DNA of 18,139 bases, taken from NCBI GenBank assembly GCA_010094045.1, contig ML986675.1:4609-22747 (forward strand), given 5' to 3'. Below, piece after piece: positions 17,355-18,139 of the stretch (its first letter is position 1; each line of letters begins with the position of its first letter). This DNA comes from Lojkania enalia. Its lineage: Eukaryota; Ascomycota; Dothideomycetes; Pleosporales. A program made the translations under genes and the position numbers. The notes beneath the pieces were generated by a model. It worked only from the letters and a program-made list of their open reading frames with translations, was not told the DNA's origin and did not search any database.

Positions 17355-18058
17355 GAAGTATATTAAATTTTCTTCTACTAACTATTAGTAGTAAGGGCTA
17401 AGCTAATCCTTATTTATTAAAGTATTATTATTCGAAAAACTATTAAAGTCGGTTATATCTTTATCTAAGAAGCTTTTAAAAGTAATATCTAACTTCTTAC
17501 TTAATATCTTATACTTATTCTTATATTATACAAGCTTAGCCTTAATTTTAGAATTATTATTAACCTCCTCTTTATACTTATCGCTTTTAATACCCTTAAT
17601 ATAGAGTAAGTTCGAATTAAGAAGAAGGTTATTATCGAATTAATTATATACTAATAGAGGCTCTTAATATCTAGGGTAGTAATTAGTATATATTTGTAAT
17701 AAATAGATATAATAAAAAATATAATAAACTTACTTCTACTCTAGTTCTAAAACTATAGCTAACTCTTCCTTAGATAGTCCCTTAATAAACTCTTACTATT
17801 TATTTTAAGTATTCTTACTTTTAAAGCTATTATTTTATAGCTTAAAAAAGCTATCTTAGTATATCTTATATATAACCTTCTATATAGCTACTCTTGAGCT
17901 ATATACCTATAATAGACTATAAGCTAATTCTTATATAGTAGATATATCTTTCTCTTAACTAGTAGCCTTTAATAGAACTATTTAATAACGTCTAAGGCTA
18001 ATCTTTTAGTTAATATACTTCTATTTTAAGTAGATAGCCTTTAACCTTATTTTTAACT
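17355..18058 (-). pseudogene. RIP-inactivated intron-containing gene, unidentified
   Basis: One minus-strand frame reads as protein from about 18058 to 17734, with all stops TAA or TAG as expected from Gln and Trp codons, and includes EFIKGLSKEELAIVLELE. A 63-nt intron (17671-17733) joins it in phase to a second exon reading EPLLVYN, NLLLNSNLLYIKGIKSDKYK and YKILSKKLDITFKSFLDKDI. That exon has stop-free runs of over 30 codons in very AT-rich DNA. A further intron (GTAAGT at 18117-18112 to about 18072) may lie upstream. RIP acts on duplicated DNA, so this gene was probably part of a repeat, perhaps a transposon or a duplicated gene. I do not recognise the protein. Confidence 0.45.
17671..17733 (-). 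other. intron preserved in the RIP-inactivated gene
   Basis: GTAAGT donor, TACTAAT branch site at 17682-17688 and CCTAG acceptor ending at 17671, 11 bases beyond the branch site. Length and signals are typical of Pezizomycotina, and the phase joins the two protein-like frames exactly. Confidence 0.5.
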
Positions 18059-18139
18059 AATTATCTATTTACTTATAAGTATATATATATATATAATAAA
18101 TAACTATAATAACTTACTAGACTTATAATTATTAAAACG

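Overview
The window looks like nuclear DNA of a filamentous ascomycete (Pezizomycotina). The evidence is spliceosomal introns of about 46-63 nt with GT...AG ends and CTAAC/TACTAA-like branch sites, Ty3/gypsy and Tc1/mariner remnants, and very strong repeat-induced point mutation (RIP). In the AT-rich flanks CpA and its complement TpG are almost gone while CpG survives. I counted no CpA and two TpG in the first 540 bases.

Layout. (1) 1 to about 4290: an AT-rich RIP-mutated flank. It holds a decayed Ty3/gypsy element on the minus strand (reverse transcriptase at the left edge, then protease and gag zinc knuckle further right), followed by two adjacent 557-bp direct repeats that could be its LTRs. 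(2) About 4290-13460: an island of ordinary base composition. Its one clear intact gene is a secreted GMC-family flavoprotein oxidoreductase on the minus strand (7115-9147, four exons, or five if an optional in-frame intron is removed). The rest of the island holds broken or unrecognised reading frames: a plus-strand decayed frame at 4370-5087, a minus-strand frame with one internal stop at 5668-6393, a short cytochrome-P450-like peptide at 9625-9759, and a few small frames of unknown meaning up to 13.3 kb. (3) 13464-18139: a second AT-rich RIP-mutated flank. It starts with the C-terminal part of a Tc1/mariner transposase whose catalytic Glu is now Lys, and ends with an unrecognised RIP-riddled gene that still shows a well-formed intron.

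The picture is one functional oxidoreductase gene stranded between RIP-inactivated mobile DNA, with gene debris around it. There is no convincing gene cluster or novel multi-gene system. The most interesting points are the GMC protein, in which the second catalytic His/Asn appears to be Ser, and the unidentified intron-containing relic at the right edge. No tRNA, rRNA or CRISPR was seen. Small-frame calls in the island were made by eye and are weak.
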